Source of the DNA: RGIG3701 sp017403345
GTDB lineage: Bacteria > Planctomycetota > Planctomycetia > Pirellulales > Thermoguttaceae
DNA: 64,000 nucleotides
Direction of reading: 5' to 3'
NCBI GenBank assembly: GCA_017403345.1
Contig: JAFQOH010000194.1
Span: 8,079 to 72,078, forward strand
Both the position numbers and the translations under genes were made by a program. Of the stretch, positions 47,520 through 56,143 are shown piece by piece. The notes beneath the pieces were generated by a model. That model had not been told where the DNA came from. It made no database searches and was given only the letters and a program-made list of their open reading frames with translations. Numbering within the stretch: the first letter of the stretch is position 1; the number at the start of each line of letters is the position of its first letter.

Positions 47520-48554
47520 TCATTTTGTGTCGGCTGCCTGCTCGTTTTGCGGCTCGTGCTGCTGCTCGTTTTTCAGTTCATTCCGCTGTTCCGGAAGTCC
47601 TTTGAAAAGTTTCCTCTGGAGGGAGGCCTGGAAGGTGGTCCAAGGACTTGACGAATTCAGATCCTCTTCCAGAAGGTGGTGGAACGCCGCGAGTTTGGAA
47701 TCCAGAAGATCGATGCAGTGCAGAGCCTGCGCTTCGACCGTCATTGGCAGCTTGGGGCTTCCGTACTCGTACTCACCGTGGTGGCTCGCGATCATGTGCT
47801 TGAGCTGAAACGCGAGCGCGTCGGGGAATTTCTCTCCCGTTTCGGTCTCGTACTGCCGAATTTTTGTCTCGAGCATCGAGATCCCGAGCGGAATGTGTCC
47901 CAGCAGCTGCCCGATGTCCGTGTACGCAAACTCCGGATCGCAGACCAGTTCCACGGTCTTTCCCGTATCGTGGAGGAACGTTCCAAGAAGCAGAAGCTCC
48001 GTGTCGAGATACTCGTACGAGTCGCCAATGAGCTTTGCCAGCTCCATCATCTTCACGACGTGCTCAAGAAGTCCTCCGCGGTAGGCATGATGATGCTTCA
48101 CGCCGGCCGGGTAAAACGTGAACCGGTCCATGAATTCCTGGTCGTCCAGATAGCATTTCACTAATCCGCGAAGAGCCGGTCTCTGAATGGGATCCAGCAG
48201 ACTGTGCATCGTCTCAAGCAGTTTTTCGACGCAGATCCCGGTCGTCTGGATGAACTCGGCTTCATCGACTTCTTCCGGTTTTACGCGGCAAAAGCGTTTC
48301 GCGATGAGCTGCATCGCTCCCTGAAAGACCTGTGCCTTTCCTTCGACCTGGAGGTAGTCGCCGTTTTCGAACAAATGGTAGATATTTTCATTCGCGTTCC
48401 ACAGTCGAGCCGTGACCGTGCCGGTTTTGTCCGAAAGGTCGACTTGAAGGTAAAGCGCTCCGTTGCGATTGGGTCTGAGCTGTTTGTTGGAGGCGCGGAA
48501 AACTTCATTCACATTTTCCTGCTCCTGAAGCTCATTGATGTATTTTCTCGTCAT
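47520..48554 (-). CDS. YhaM-like OB-fold/HD-domain 3'-5' exoribonuclease
   Basis: A 344-residue protein from the ATG at 48554; a TTG at 48578 is an alternative. The N-terminal OB fold reads YLQVDLSDKTGTVTARLWNA. The HD domain has HHHAYRGGLLEHVVKM, FLHDTGKT (metal-binding His-Asp) and MIASHHGEYEYGSPKLPMT. This matches YhaM/CBF1-type nucleases, which trim RNA or single-stranded DNA. The C-terminus is a Glu/Gln/Asn-rich degenerate repeat (RNELKNEQQHEPQNEQ). It is first in the long minus-strand gene run and has a good promoter. Confidence 0.87.
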   Translation of the reverse strand: MTRKYINELQEQENVNEVFRASNKQLRPNRNGALYLQVDLSDKTGTVTARLWNANENIYHLFENGDYLQVEGKAQVFQGAMQLIAKRFCRVKPEEVDEAEFIQTTGICVEKLLETMHSLLDPIQRPALRGLVKCYLDDQEFMDRFTFYPAGVKHHHAYRGGLLEHVVKMMELAKLIGDSYEYLDTELLLLGTFLHDTGKTVELVCDPEFAYTDIGQLLGHIPLGISMLETKIRQYETETGEKFPDALAFQLKHMIASHHGEYEYGSPKLPMTVEAQALHCIDLLDSKLAAFHHLLEEDLNSSSPWTTFQASLQRKLFKGLPEQRNELKNEQQHEPQNEQAADTK

Positions 48555-48661
48555 GCCTGGATCCGGGATCTCTTTCAAATTAAATGGGAAAAGGGAAAAT
48601 TCGTACTGTCTGCGTCTGCACGGTCAGCATTCGCTCGCGCAAAACAAAAAAACGTAAATCT

Positions 48662-48690
48662 ATTTTAAACCGCGAAAGCATTTTTGCCAA
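48662..48690 (-). promoter_or_regulatory. Promoter of YhaM-like gene run
   Basis: On the minus strand TTGGCA (48690-48685), a 17-base spacer and TAAAAT (48667-48662), with a C run directly upstream. Confidence 0.72.
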
Positions 48691-48744
48691 GGGGGGAGGG
48701 GGCCGTCTCGCCCACTTTCTTGAAAATTCTTGCCGATTTTCCTC

Positions 48745-48778
48745 AAAAAAGCCTGAACGAGGGCATTTTCGTTCAGGC
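48745..48778 (-). terminator. Terminator of GDPD gene
   Basis: A perfect 10-bp stem, gcctgaacga with tcgttcaggc, followed on the minus strand by TTTTTT. Confidence 0.92.
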
Positions 48779-48834
48779 TGGAATGCTGGATCTTTTCCGA
48801 AAATCGTGCTTTCCGCGTTTCGATCTTTACCGTC

Positions 48835-48890
48835 TTTACTTTTCGGCCTTTACTTTTCGGCCTTTACTTTTCGGCCTTTACTTTTCCGCA
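48835..48890. repeat. Tandem array, 4 x 14 bp, spanning GDPD stop codon
   Basis: Three perfect copies of tttacttttcggcc and a fourth diverged copy. The array crosses the stop codon (48878-48880) and ends 56 bases before the terminator stem. Confidence 0.9.
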
Positions 48891-49831
48891 GCCTCACGCA
48901 GACCGCAGCCTTCCAGACACTGTTCCGGCCAGTCGGTGGCGAAGGACTGCACGCCAAGCTCGATCAGTCGGCGGTACGTTTCCGGTTCATCACCCTGCGT
49001 CCAGGAAAGACTTTGGAAAATGATGCCGTGCTTTTTGACCTGCTCACCCGCCCGGCGCATGAAATCGCTTCCCGGGATGAAGGGGTCTTCCTGCGAAAGA
49101 TCCGTTTTCACGTGGATCTGCAAAATGTCGATCCCCGCAAATCCGACCTCTTCCAGTTTGTCCAGCCGTGCCTGAAGCATCTTCTCCGAATCCTCTTTCG
49201 CAGCCCCCCAGGATCCCATCCAGTGGAGAGCCTTGGCCTTTGGCGCGATCTTTTTCCAGTTGACGATCAGCTCATAGTTCGTGCTGGCGAAAATGATCTG
49301 CTCCTGCACACCGTATTTCTCCGCGAGTTTGGCGATGAGTTCGGGCGTCGCACCTTTTTCATCGACGTAGAGAAGCCGTTCCGGGCGATCCTTCATCGAC
49401 GCAAAGACCGCCTCGATCGTTGAGATGCGCTGCGTCGCGTACTCCGGCCCCATGTACGAGCCGACGTCCACGTTCTTGAGATCTTCCCAGTTCAGCTGCC
49501 CGATCGGTGTTTTCTGCATTTCCGGAGAGATCCCGCGTCCAAGACGCTTCAAATTGTTGTCATGGAAGGCGATCGCGACACCGTCTTTCGTCAAACGGCA
49601 GTCTGCTTCCGGGATCCCACCCATTCCCCACGCCCAGAGAAACGTCTCCAGCGTGTTGTCCGGCCGAACACTTCCGCCGCCGCGATGAAACTGGATCAGC
49701 ACTGCCTTGGGACCGCCCGCCTGCGGTGGCGCAAACGGATCCGCCTTTTCCTCTGCACGCACGGCGGAAGAAAAAGACGAACTTGCCAGCAGAACGGACA
49801 CGAACATCAAAAGAATGAAAGTTTTTTTCAT
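48878..49831 (-). CDS. Secreted glycerophosphodiester phosphodiesterase-family protein
   Basis: A 317-residue protein with a signal peptide (MKKTFILLMFVSVLLASSS, cut near VRAEE). GDPD motifs are FHRGGGSVRPDNTLE (catalytic His and metal Glu), EADCRLTKDG and AFHDNNLKR (second catalytic His). VDEKG and SFATDWPEQC occur later. It would hydrolyse glycerophosphodiesters outside the cytoplasm, although planctomycete paralogues often have unproven substrates. AAGGAA precedes the ATG, and promoter and terminator mark a single-gene unit. Confidence 0.87.
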   Translation of the reverse strand: MKKTFILLMFVSVLLASSSFSSAVRAEEKADPFAPPQAGGPKAVLIQFHRGGGSVRPDNTLETFLWAWGMGGIPEADCRLTKDGVAIAFHDNNLKRLGRGISPEMQKTPIGQLNWEDLKNVDVGSYMGPEYATQRISTIEAVFASMKDRPERLLYVDEKGATPELIAKLAEKYGVQEQIIFASTNYELIVNWKKIAPKAKALHWMGSWGAAKEDSEKMLQARLDKLEEVGFAGIDILQIHVKTDLSQEDPFIPGSDFMRRAGEQVKKHGIIFQSLSWTQGDEPETYRRLIELGVQSFATDWPEQCLEGCGLREAAEK

Positions 49832-49922
49832 GGGTAGGTTCCTTGATCTTAAATGAATTGAGCTAATGTCGATTTTTCAGAGGCTGGCAATTCGAAAAAT
49901 GCCACCCTATTTTCAAAATACT

Positions 49923-49951
49923 ATTTTACGGCAAAAAAAACGAAAAGTCAA
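49923..49951 (-). promoter_or_regulatory. Promoter of GDPD gene
   Basis: On the minus strand TTGACT (49951-49946), a 17-base spacer and TAAAAT (49928-49923). Confidence 0.78.
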
Positions 49952-50132
49952 GAATTAAAAGACGTTTCCGGCCAAAAAATGAAAGAATTTTGGAAGTTCC
50001 TTGAAAAGATCCAGACCGAGGCTGGGGACCGGCTTCCAACATGATCTCTGCCGCTGAAAACATGGAAAACGCACGGAGACACTCTGATTTTAAACACACA
50101 AAAGAGCGAAATGAAACGGCTCACATGGATTT

Positions 50133-50172
50133 TTTAGACTCTTTAGACTCTTTAGACTCTTTAGACTCTTAA
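50133..50172. repeat. Tandem array, 4 x 10 bp
   Basis: Four copies of tttagactct in non-coding DNA. Confidence 0.9.
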
Positions 50173-50306
50173 AATTTTTCAAAAATTTCATTTGCGTTTT
50201 TTCGTGTTTTCCGTGAAATTCGTGTCAGGAGACGTTCACTGCCTTTTTCCTCTTTCTTTTCAGTGTGTTTCTGCGGCTCTTTTGTGCTCTCAGTGGTAAA
50301 AACTTC
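50171..50306 (-). repeat. Dispersed ACACGAA/CGCAGAAAC-type repeat
   Basis: On the minus strand this contains CCACTGAGAGCACAAAAGAG, CCGCAGAAACACACTGAAAA and GACACGAATTTCACGG in order. It resembles a non-coding repeat seen in many environmental bacterial genomes. A related stretch lies on the plus strand at 56225-56280. Confidence 0.6.
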
Positions 50307-50363
50307 GTGGTAAAAACTTCGTGGTAAAAACTTCGTGGTAAAAACTTCGTGGTAAAAACTTCG
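50294..50363. repeat. Tandem array, 5 x 14 bp, 3' of OleB-like gene
   Basis: Five perfect copies of tggtaaaaacttcg. On the minus strand each unit carries TTTTT, directly after the hairpin at 50363-50389. Confidence 0.95.
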
Positions 50364-50389
50364 GCCGTACGGAGAGAGAACGTACGGCC
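50363..50389 (-). terminator. Terminator hairpin of OleB-like gene
   Basis: A perfect 9-bp stem, ggccgtacg with cgtacggcc, around a 9-base loop. The T-rich 14-bp array follows on the minus strand. Confidence 0.75.
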
Positions 50390-50434
50390 TGAGCATTTTT
50401 TCGCAAATTTCCCCAGCAAAGAGAAAAAACCAGT

Positions 50435-51319
50435 TTACTCTGTCCGTTCCTCTTCCAGAAACTTCGAGAGGATCGGGACCATTTCTTCCCATTTTTCTTC
50501 GATGAGGTAGTGTCCGGCATCGTGGAAGGGGTGCGTCTGCGCGTTTGGGAAAAATTTCTGAAAACGCTCCATGAACGCCGGAGTAAAACACCAGTCCTTC
50601 ATTCCCCACATCAGGCAGACCGGATAGTCCCGGAACTGCGTCAGGCCGTTTTCTACTTCGCAGAGCGTTTTCCAGCTTCTGTCCCGCGGACTCATGGGAA
50701 TGTCATGGACGAACTCGCATGTGGCGCGCCGTTGGTTCCAAGACGCATACGGAGCCAAAAGTCCTGCTTTCACTTCCGGAGCAAGCGGTTTCTCGACGGC
50801 CATCCAGACCGCTGCGCCTGCGAAAAGATTGAATCCCTGGATCGCTAGGCGTCCCAGACCCGGTGTCCTGCACAGCGCGATGCGGAACGGGATGCGCGCA
50901 AACCGAAACGCCCCGGTATTGCAGAGCGCGAATCGTGTAAAACGTTCCGGATCCCGGACTGCCGTTCCCATTCCAATGGCTCCGCCCCAGTCGTGCGCCA
51001 AGAGCGTGATGTCCCGCAGATCCAGAGCTTCGAGCAGTGCCGTCAGATCGCGGATCCGCTGATCGAGCGTAAAGGCGTACTTTCCATTTCCCGGCCGGGA
51101 CGAGAGTCCGCATCCCTGATGGTCAGGAACGATGATGCGGTACTTTTCCCGGAACGCGAGGACCAGATTTCGCCAGTAAAAAGACCAAGTCGGATTTCCA
51201 TGGACCATGAGAATGACCGGCGCATTTCGCGGACCTTCATCCAAATAGTGCAGACGCTGGTCCGTACCAAAATCGAGAAAATGGGACTCAAACGGATAAA
51301 GGGAACGCCAGTCTTTCAT
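50435..51319 (-). CDS. OleB/haloalkane-dehalogenase-like alpha/beta hydrolase
   Basis: A 294-residue hydrolase. HGNPTWSFYWR (residues 40-50) is the oxyanion and halide-site motif and HDWGGAIGMG has Asp110 as nucleophile with Trp111 beside it. DYPVCLMWGMKDW (acid) and HDAGHYLIEE (catalytic His) complete the triad. The Asp nucleophile puts it in the haloalkane-dehalogenase/OleB subfamily; the NPTW-FYWR form and HDWGG favour OleB, a beta-lactone decarboxylase. An OleC-like ligase is at 20870-22546. It lies 36 bases after the STAS gene. The ATG at 51319 is chosen to match family length. Confidence 0.8.
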   Translation of the reverse strand: MKDWRSLYPFESHFLDFGTDQRLHYLDEGPRNAPVILMVHGNPTWSFYWRNLVLAFREKYRIIVPDHQGCGLSSRPGNGKYAFTLDQRIRDLTALLEALDLRDITLLAHDWGGAIGMGTAVRDPERFTRFALCNTGAFRFARIPFRIALCRTPGLGRLAIQGFNLFAGAAVWMAVEKPLAPEVKAGLLAPYASWNQRRATCEFVHDIPMSPRDRSWKTLCEVENGLTQFRDYPVCLMWGMKDWCFTPAFMERFQKFFPNAQTHPFHDAGHYLIEEKWEEMVPILSKFLEEERTE

Positions 51320-51355
51320 GATTTTTTGGATTTCCGAAACCAAAACGGTCAAACC

Positions 51356-51709
51356 TTAAAACGTAGCCAGTGCGTCTGCTTCATTGGAGCAGATGGTGAA
51401 AATGCGGTCCAGATTCATCATCGTGAACAGTTCGCGGATGTCCGGGGTGATGTTGCAGAGTTTCAGCACACCGCTGCGGACGGCAACTTTTTTGTAGAGC
51501 ATGATCAGCTTGCCCAGCGCGGCACTGGAAAGGAAACCGACGTTCGAGAAATTGAGGAGGATCTTCTCGTAGCCGTTCTGTTCCACCAGAGCGAAAAGTT
51601 CCGTACCCAGCTCGTAAATGTTCATATCGTCCACGATCCGGTTGTCGAGGAGATGAACGACGCAAATATCATTGACGACATTGATGGAAATGTGCCGAAG
51701 GTCCGACAT
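51356..51709 (-). CDS. STAS-domain anti-anti-sigma factor
   Basis: A 117-residue single STAS domain, like SpoIIAA/RsbV. Ser61-Ser62 in VGFLSSAALGKL are at the phosphorylation position. AAGGAG precedes the ATG. The HATPase gene upstream on the same strand (51856-52401) is the likely kinase partner. Together they would form a partner-switching module that frees or captures a sigma factor or another target; no sigma gene is in the window. Confidence 0.9.
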   Translation of the reverse strand: MSDLRHISINVVNDICVVHLLDNRIVDDMNIYELGTELFALVEQNGYEKILLNFSNVGFLSSAALGKLIMLYKKVAVRSGVLKLCNITPDIRELFTMMNLDRIFTICSNEADALATF

Positions 51710-51855
51710 GAAATAAACTCCTTAAAGTCTGATTGGGCAAAAGCGGACGGCTTTGCCGGTTCGTTAGTGTTCTGATTCTGAAATTTCTGAATGCCGCCGA
51801 ACGAAACTGAGCGTTTCAGCCGGCTGGGAAATATGGTACGCGGCAAAGTTCCGGA

Positions 51856-52401
51856 TCAAAGAGCCGAAACGTCGTCGAAGTCTTCATCTGCAGTGATCTG
51901 TATCTGCGGAACGGATCCTGTTTCCGGGACGGCGGCAGTTTCCGAGACCTCTTCCTTCCGAAAACGCTCAGGAAGCGGATCGGTACGGAACTTTTCGAGT
52001 GTGACTGCATTCCCAAGCGCATTGAATTCGACCGACGACATAAACGAGCGCATGAGTTTGACTCCGCGGCCGCACGGACGTTCCAGAAAATCCTCAAGCG
52101 TCGGGTCTGGAAGGGCGTCAGGATCAAATCCAGGTCCTTCATCCAAGATCCGGGCAAGAAAATGGTCCGGCGTAATTTCGAGATAGACCTGCACTCCCAG
52201 ACGATTATTCGACTGATTGCCGTGGCGGATGGCGTTCACCAGCGCTTCCTCGAAAGCAAGCTGGATCGCGAAAATGTCTTTCTGCGACCACTCAAAATCC
52301 TGAAGCTGAAGCACTACGCCGTCAAGGATCGCGTGTCCTGCCTCTGTTTTGCTGGGAATACAAAAATCTTTTTTCCAAATAAACTCGCCAACCATGCTCA
52401 T
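51856..52401 (-). CDS. RsbW-like HATPase anti-sigma kinase
   Basis: A 181-residue protein. The GHKL ATPase N-box reads EEALVNAIRHGN (Asn56) and the G1 box DEGPGFDP (residues 87-94), with GRGVKLMRSFM as G2. This is the pattern of serine kinases that phosphorylate STAS antagonists. The last 45 residues are an acidic, Pro/Val-rich tail not seen in typical RsbW. It precedes the STAS gene by 146 bases. No good ribosome-binding site is visible for the ATG at 52401 or the one two codons later. Confidence 0.87.
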   Translation of the reverse strand: MSMVGEFIWKKDFCIPSKTEAGHAILDGVVLQLQDFEWSQKDIFAIQLAFEEALVNAIRHGNQSNNRLGVQVYLEITPDHFLARILDEGPGFDPDALPDPTLEDFLERPCGRGVKLMRSFMSSVEFNALGNAVTLEKFRTDPLPERFRKEEVSETAAVPETGSVPQIQITADEDFDDVSAL

Positions 52402-52853
52402 ACAAATTACCGTTTCTTTCCAATTTACCGATCATGGAATCTCTGAAACGTGCCGGATCCGGGGATCTTCTGAACTTTTTTCCCGAAAAAGAGGGAAATG
52501 TTCCAGAATTTCTCCGGAATCGACAGAAATCCATTTTCTTTTTCGGTCAAAATTCCTTTTGTCTTGAATTTTCCCCATTTTTTCCGTTTTAAGCAGCATT
52601 GGGAAGCCGGATCTTGCAATTTTCTGAAATTTTCTTTTTCTGCCCGGTATACAAAACGGCAAAATTTGGTATAATGGGAAAGGATTTTGTTTCGTTTTCT
52701 TCTTTGGGGAATATTGATGCCGTTTCCGGAAAAAGAACCGAGACCGGAAGATGGAACGGAAGAAAACGGGCTTCTGAAAAAGTTTGAGAAGACCTTCCAC
52801 CTGTTAGGACGTCCGAATGCCGGCTCCTGACGCACGCACACAGGAACAGACGC
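52402..52853. other. Divergent intergenic region
   Basis: About 450 bases between the HATPase gene and the alpha/beta hydrolase gene. The only clear signal is the extended -10 promoter at 52667-52675. Open frames in it have no supported starts. Confidence 0.5.
52667..52675 (+). promoter_or_regulatory. Extended -10 promoter of alpha/beta hydrolase gene
   Basis: TGGTATAAT, a consensus extended -10 element. No good -35 box lies at the usual distance. Confidence 0.65.
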
Positions 52854-53636
52854 ATGAAATTGAATTACGAAAAACGCGGTACCAGTCCGACGGTCCTTCT
52901 GCTGGGACACGGTTTCCCTTTTGACCGCCGGATGTGGGAGGCGCAGCTTGCGGGACTTTCCGATGAGTTCACCGTCCTAGCTCCCGATCTTCGCGGAATG
53001 GGGAAAAGTGCTCCGTCCGGTGCAACGCTTACGACGATGGCGGACATGGCAGACGATCTTGCGGAGCTGCTCGATTCGCTCGGCATCGAGAAATGCACGT
53101 ACTGCGGACTTTCCATGGGAGGGTACGTCGGACTGGAATTCTGGAGCCGGCACGCAGCGCGTCTGGAACGCTTCATCCTCTGCGATTCCAACGTCCGCTG
53201 CGACACGCAGGAAGCTGCAGCCAACCGTCTTTTGACGGCCGAAAGGATCGAAAAAGAGGCCTCCTGCGCCTTCTTGGCCGAGGGAATGAAGAAAAATCTC
53301 ATGACCGACGCGACGCTCCGTGCCGCCGAGGATCCGAACGGCGTCTATTCGGTCTATCACCGCATGGTTTCTGAAAACTCACCCCAGGGCGTCGCAGCCG
53401 CAGCCCGCGGAATGGCGCAGCGCCGGGACTTCACGCAGCTCGTGACGAAATTCGAGATCCCGGTCCTCATCCTGACGGGGGAACTGGACGTGCTCTCACC
53501 ACCCTCCGCGATGGAGGAGCTTGCCCGTACCATGCCGGAGGCCGAACTCGCCGTCATTCCGAATGCCGCGCATCTCGCTCCGATGGAGCAGCCCGAAGCC
53601 GTCGATCGGGCGATCCGCGCATTTCTCCGAAACTGA
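52854..53636 (+). CDS. Alpha/beta hydrolase
   Basis: A 260-residue hydrolase of the esterase/3-oxoadipate-enol-lactonase type. HGFPFDRRMW (residues 19-28) carries the oxyanion hole, GLSMGGY has Ser87 as nucleophile, LTGELDVLSPP supplies the acid and NAAHLAPMEQPE the His. The substrate cannot be predicted from context. AGGA lies before the ATG. The small membrane-protein gene follows after 61 bases and may be co-transcribed. Confidence 0.87.
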   Translation: MKLNYEKRGTSPTVLLLGHGFPFDRRMWEAQLAGLSDEFTVLAPDLRGMGKSAPSGATLTTMADMADDLAELLDSLGIEKCTYCGLSMGGYVGLEFWSRHAARLERFILCDSNVRCDTQEAAANRLLTAERIEKEASCAFLAEGMKKNLMTDATLRAAEDPNGVYSVYHRMVSENSPQGVAAAARGMAQRRDFTQLVTKFEIPVLILTGELDVLSPPSAMEELARTMPEAELAVIPNAAHLAPMEQPEAVDRAIRAFLRN

Positions 53637-53697
53637 TCTAGGGGCTCCGCTCCGACATTTCGCAGCGTCCCCATTTTTCGTAAAAAAGGAAACTTTC

Positions 53698-54261
53698 ATG
53701 AGCAAAAAGAACTCCAGCAGTAAAAAAGCCGCCAACGCACGTGCCAACGTACGCAGAAATGCCGGACAGAACGGCAGCCGAAACGTTTCGCAGAACGGGA
53801 ACTCTCAAGTTGCCGCGGATCCGCAGGGACGCAGACGCCGTTACCATCGCCGGGCGACGGTCCTTCATGCATTCACGTTCATCACCTGCTTCACGCTGTT
53901 CATCTTCTTTTCTTTCCGCATCGCAAATCAGCCGCTGATCGAAATGCAGCCGATCGGTGCCGAAGGGTGGATCCAGGTGACGGATCCGGCGACGGGGGCA
54001 TCCGAAAAGAAGGAATTCTCCGTTTCTCAGGGAGCTGCCTGTGAGCTGGCGCAGCTCATCGATTCGACGGAATCGACTTTCACGACGGAGAAACTCCAGA
54101 AGTACGGCGAGATCCGCTTTGCATTCATGCGAAGTAGAAATGTCCGAACGTACTTCATTTCACAGAACGGCATTCGGGATTCCAAGGGACTCAAACGCCA
54201 CAAAGAGATCGCGTTCGAGACCGTGAAACAGATCGTTCTGGAAGAAAAAGCGGAAAAATAG
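53698..54261 (+). CDS. Unknown small one-pass membrane protein
   Basis: A 187-residue protein starting at 53698 (AAAAAAGGA before the ATG). The first 55 residues are very basic and Asn/Arg-rich, followed by one membrane helix (about 57-78) and an extracytoplasmic domain of about 105 residues. I do not recognise the family. The open frame to 53521 overlaps the preceding hydrolase gene and is rejected. Confidence 0.7.
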   Translation: MSKKNSSSKKAANARANVRRNAGQNGSRNVSQNGNSQVAADPQGRRRRYHRRATVLHAFTFITCFTLFIFFSFRIANQPLIEMQPIGAEGWIQVTDPATGASEKKEFSVSQGAACELAQLIDSTESTFTTEKLQKYGEIRFAFMRSRNVRTYFISQNGIRDSKGLKRHKEIAFETVKQIVLEEKAEK

Positions 54262-54359
54262 TCTTCCTGGAAACTTCAAAATTTCAATTGGTCCATCCGG
54301 CAACAGGTACGCAGATGCTGGATGTGCCGTAAATTTGCGAGACGGAAGGGGTACCTCCC

Positions 54360-54388
54360 TTTACAAAAAATTCGGGATATGGTAAAAT
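54360..54388 (+). promoter_or_regulatory. Promoter of sialidase-like gene
   Basis: TTTACA (54360-54365), a 17-base spacer and TAAAAT (54383-54388). Confidence 0.7.
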
Positions 54389-54467
54389 CAAAATCAGGAA
54401 ACGGCTGAAATTTTCCTCTGGGACCGTTTCCAGTTTCCATCCGCCTGAAATTTTAAAGGAGTACTTC

Positions 54468-56054
54468 ATGTTTAGAAAATGTACCCACACCGTCTCCCTG
54501 TTCTTTGGTATCCTCTCCGGCATCGTCTCTGGAACGGGACTTCCTCTTGAATGCCTGTGTGAAGAAATGGAGCCGATCTGCATGACGGTGAACGATCTCA
54601 CTCGCGCGACTGGCGATCCCTCCATCCAGCTCATGTCGAACGGCTCGACGCACATTCCGATCTGGTCGCTCTCCGGAAAAACTTCCGGACAGTCCGTCGC
54701 AGGGATCATCCCGAACCTTCCCAAAAACTGCGCAGCCGTCAAGATCGAGATCCTCGTGACGACGAATGAACGCGGCGAAACGGAGCAGGAAAATACCGCG
54801 CCTCTGGAGGACGTCTACCGGGTCCATCTTTCCCAAATGGCGAGCGATGGACCGTTCACATCCGGGTACGTTTGCGGAACTCCTGTCCGAACTCCGCTTC
54901 CTCCGGAACCGTTCCGCACGCGTACGATCCAGCTGGAGACCCGCTATCCCGTGGATCCTTCCCTCCCGCTGACGATTCGGATCCAGCGCGAACCCAGTGA
55001 CCCGGCCGACACGTTCACTCGGCCCGTCGGACTCGCAGCTGTCCGCGTGACTCCGCTCCCGCCGATATCTCCCGCTCACACCGTTCAGGACGCTCCCGGA
55101 TACAATTCGTGGCCCGTCATGCAGTCGCTCGGCAGCAAACTCGTCTGCGTCTACAGCCGTGGGACCGCCCATTCCATCGGTGAAGGAAAACGCGGCGTTT
55201 ACGCACGGACCTCCACTGACGGCGGAAAGACCTGGACCCCCGAAATGCTCGTCGTGAACGCTCCGGAAGTCGGTGAAGTCACCATCGGAAAAGGACTTGA
55301 CGAAAACGGCGCCATGCTCCTCTGGGTCCGAAACGTGGGGCCCCAGGGATTTAGCCACGATCTTTACCGCTCGACTGACGGTGTCCATTTTACGCACCTC
55401 GTTCGTCCGGAACTCGATCCCATGCCGATCCAGATCACCGACGTCTTCTCCGTCCCCGGCACGGGACTCATGGCTCTTTGGTTTGCCGGGAAGTACAGTG
55501 ACGACGCAAACGACAATTCGTGGGGGACGCTCGTCAGTACGGACAACGGCGCGACCTGGACGCAAAATGTCGTCGAAAAAGGGCTTACGAAAGCTGATTG
55601 GCCAACTGAACAGTCGGCGGTGTTCCTTGGGGATGGAAAGATCCTCGCGATCGGGAGGACCGAATTCGGTGAAAATTCGACAAATCAAGCACAGTTCCAG
55701 CTCACGTCAACAGACTCCGGCAAGACATGGACACGAAGCCGTACGAATATCGGCGAGGTCCGATGCTCCACGCCAAGTCTGATCCTCGACCCGAAAACCG
55801 GTTTGCTGAGCAATTACTACTACCATCGCGGACGCGGGATCCTCCTCCGACGCAGCGTAAAACCAGACGACGTCTTCACCGCGCCGCTCAACTGGCCGGC
55901 TCCGGAAGCTGTCGCAGAAGGAAGTACCGTTACGTTTGACTCCGGAAACGTGAATGCCGTCGTTCTTGGAAACGATCATGCCCTGGCGTACTATTCCGGG
56001 AAATTCCCGGATACCGCAGTCGTCGTGAAAGTCGTTGCGCCGCCCTCCAAATAA
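54468..56054 (+). CDS. Secreted sialidase-like BNR-repeat protein
   Basis: A 528-residue protein with a signal peptide. A beta-rich N-terminal domain (about 35-200) precedes a six-bladed propeller that starts with GYNSWPVMQSLGSKLVCVYSRG. Asp-box repeats STDGGKTWT, STDNGATWT and STDSGKTWT mark three blades. These are features of exo-alpha-sialidases and related hydrolases. An FRIP-type arginine motif is not obvious, so sialic acid cleavage is not certain. AAAGGAG precedes the ATG, with a promoter 80 bases upstream. An 8-bp array begins at the stop codon. Confidence 0.8.
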   Translation: MFRKCTHTVSLFFGILSGIVSGTGLPLECLCEEMEPICMTVNDLTRATGDPSIQLMSNGSTHIPIWSLSGKTSGQSVAGIIPNLPKNCAAVKIEILVTTNERGETEQENTAPLEDVYRVHLSQMASDGPFTSGYVCGTPVRTPLPPEPFRTRTIQLETRYPVDPSLPLTIRIQREPSDPADTFTRPVGLAAVRVTPLPPISPAHTVQDAPGYNSWPVMQSLGSKLVCVYSRGTAHSIGEGKRGVYARTSTDGGKTWTPEMLVVNAPEVGEVTIGKGLDENGAMLLWVRNVGPQGFSHDLYRSTDGVHFTHLVRPELDPMPIQITDVFSVPGTGLMALWFAGKYSDDANDNSWGTLVSTDNGATWTQNVVEKGLTKADWPTEQSAVFLGDGKILAIGRTEFGENSTNQAQFQLTSTDSGKTWTRSRTNIGEVRCSTPSLILDPKTGLLSNYYYHRGRGILLRRSVKPDDVFTAPLNWPAPEAVAEGSTVTFDSGNVNAVVLGNDHALAYYSGKFPDTAVVVKVVAPPSK

Positions 56055-56084
56055 AACATCAAAACATCAAAACATCAAAACATC
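56053..56084. repeat. Tandem array, 4 x 8 bp, at sialidase stop codon
   Basis: Four perfect copies of aaaacatc beginning within the TAA stop codon and ending 23 bases before a hairpin. Confidence 0.92.
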
Positions 56085-56107
56085 AAAAAGTTTTTGAAGA
56101 GGGAGCC

Positions 56108-56143
56108 TGAGGGAGGAACGATTTTCAAAATGTTCCTCCCTCA
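56108..56143 (+). terminator. Terminator hairpin of sialidase-like gene
   Basis: A perfect 12-bp stem, tgagggaggaac with gttcctccctca. No T tract follows. Confidence 0.7.

Larger units (their letters stand above)
48579..48877. other. Region between YhaM-like and GDPD genes
   Basis: It contains the YhaM-like promoter (48662-48690), the GDPD terminator (48745-48778) and a 14-bp tandem array (48835-48890). No gene is supported. Confidence 0.6.
49832..50434. other. Repeat-rich intergenic region
   Basis: About 600 bases holding the GDPD promoter (49923-49951), a 10-bp array (50133-50172), a dispersed-repeat-like stretch (50171-50306), a 14-bp array (50294-50363) and a hairpin (50363-50389). The minus-strand open frame across 50169-50609 is a translation of these repeats and is not a gene. 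Confidence 0.75.

Noticed and set aside
50169..50609. Minus-strand open frame of 146 codons rich in FYHEVFTT repeats
   Set aside because: It is a translation of the 14-bp array and a dispersed repeat, and overlaps the 3' end of the OleB-like gene; there is no start-site or domain support.
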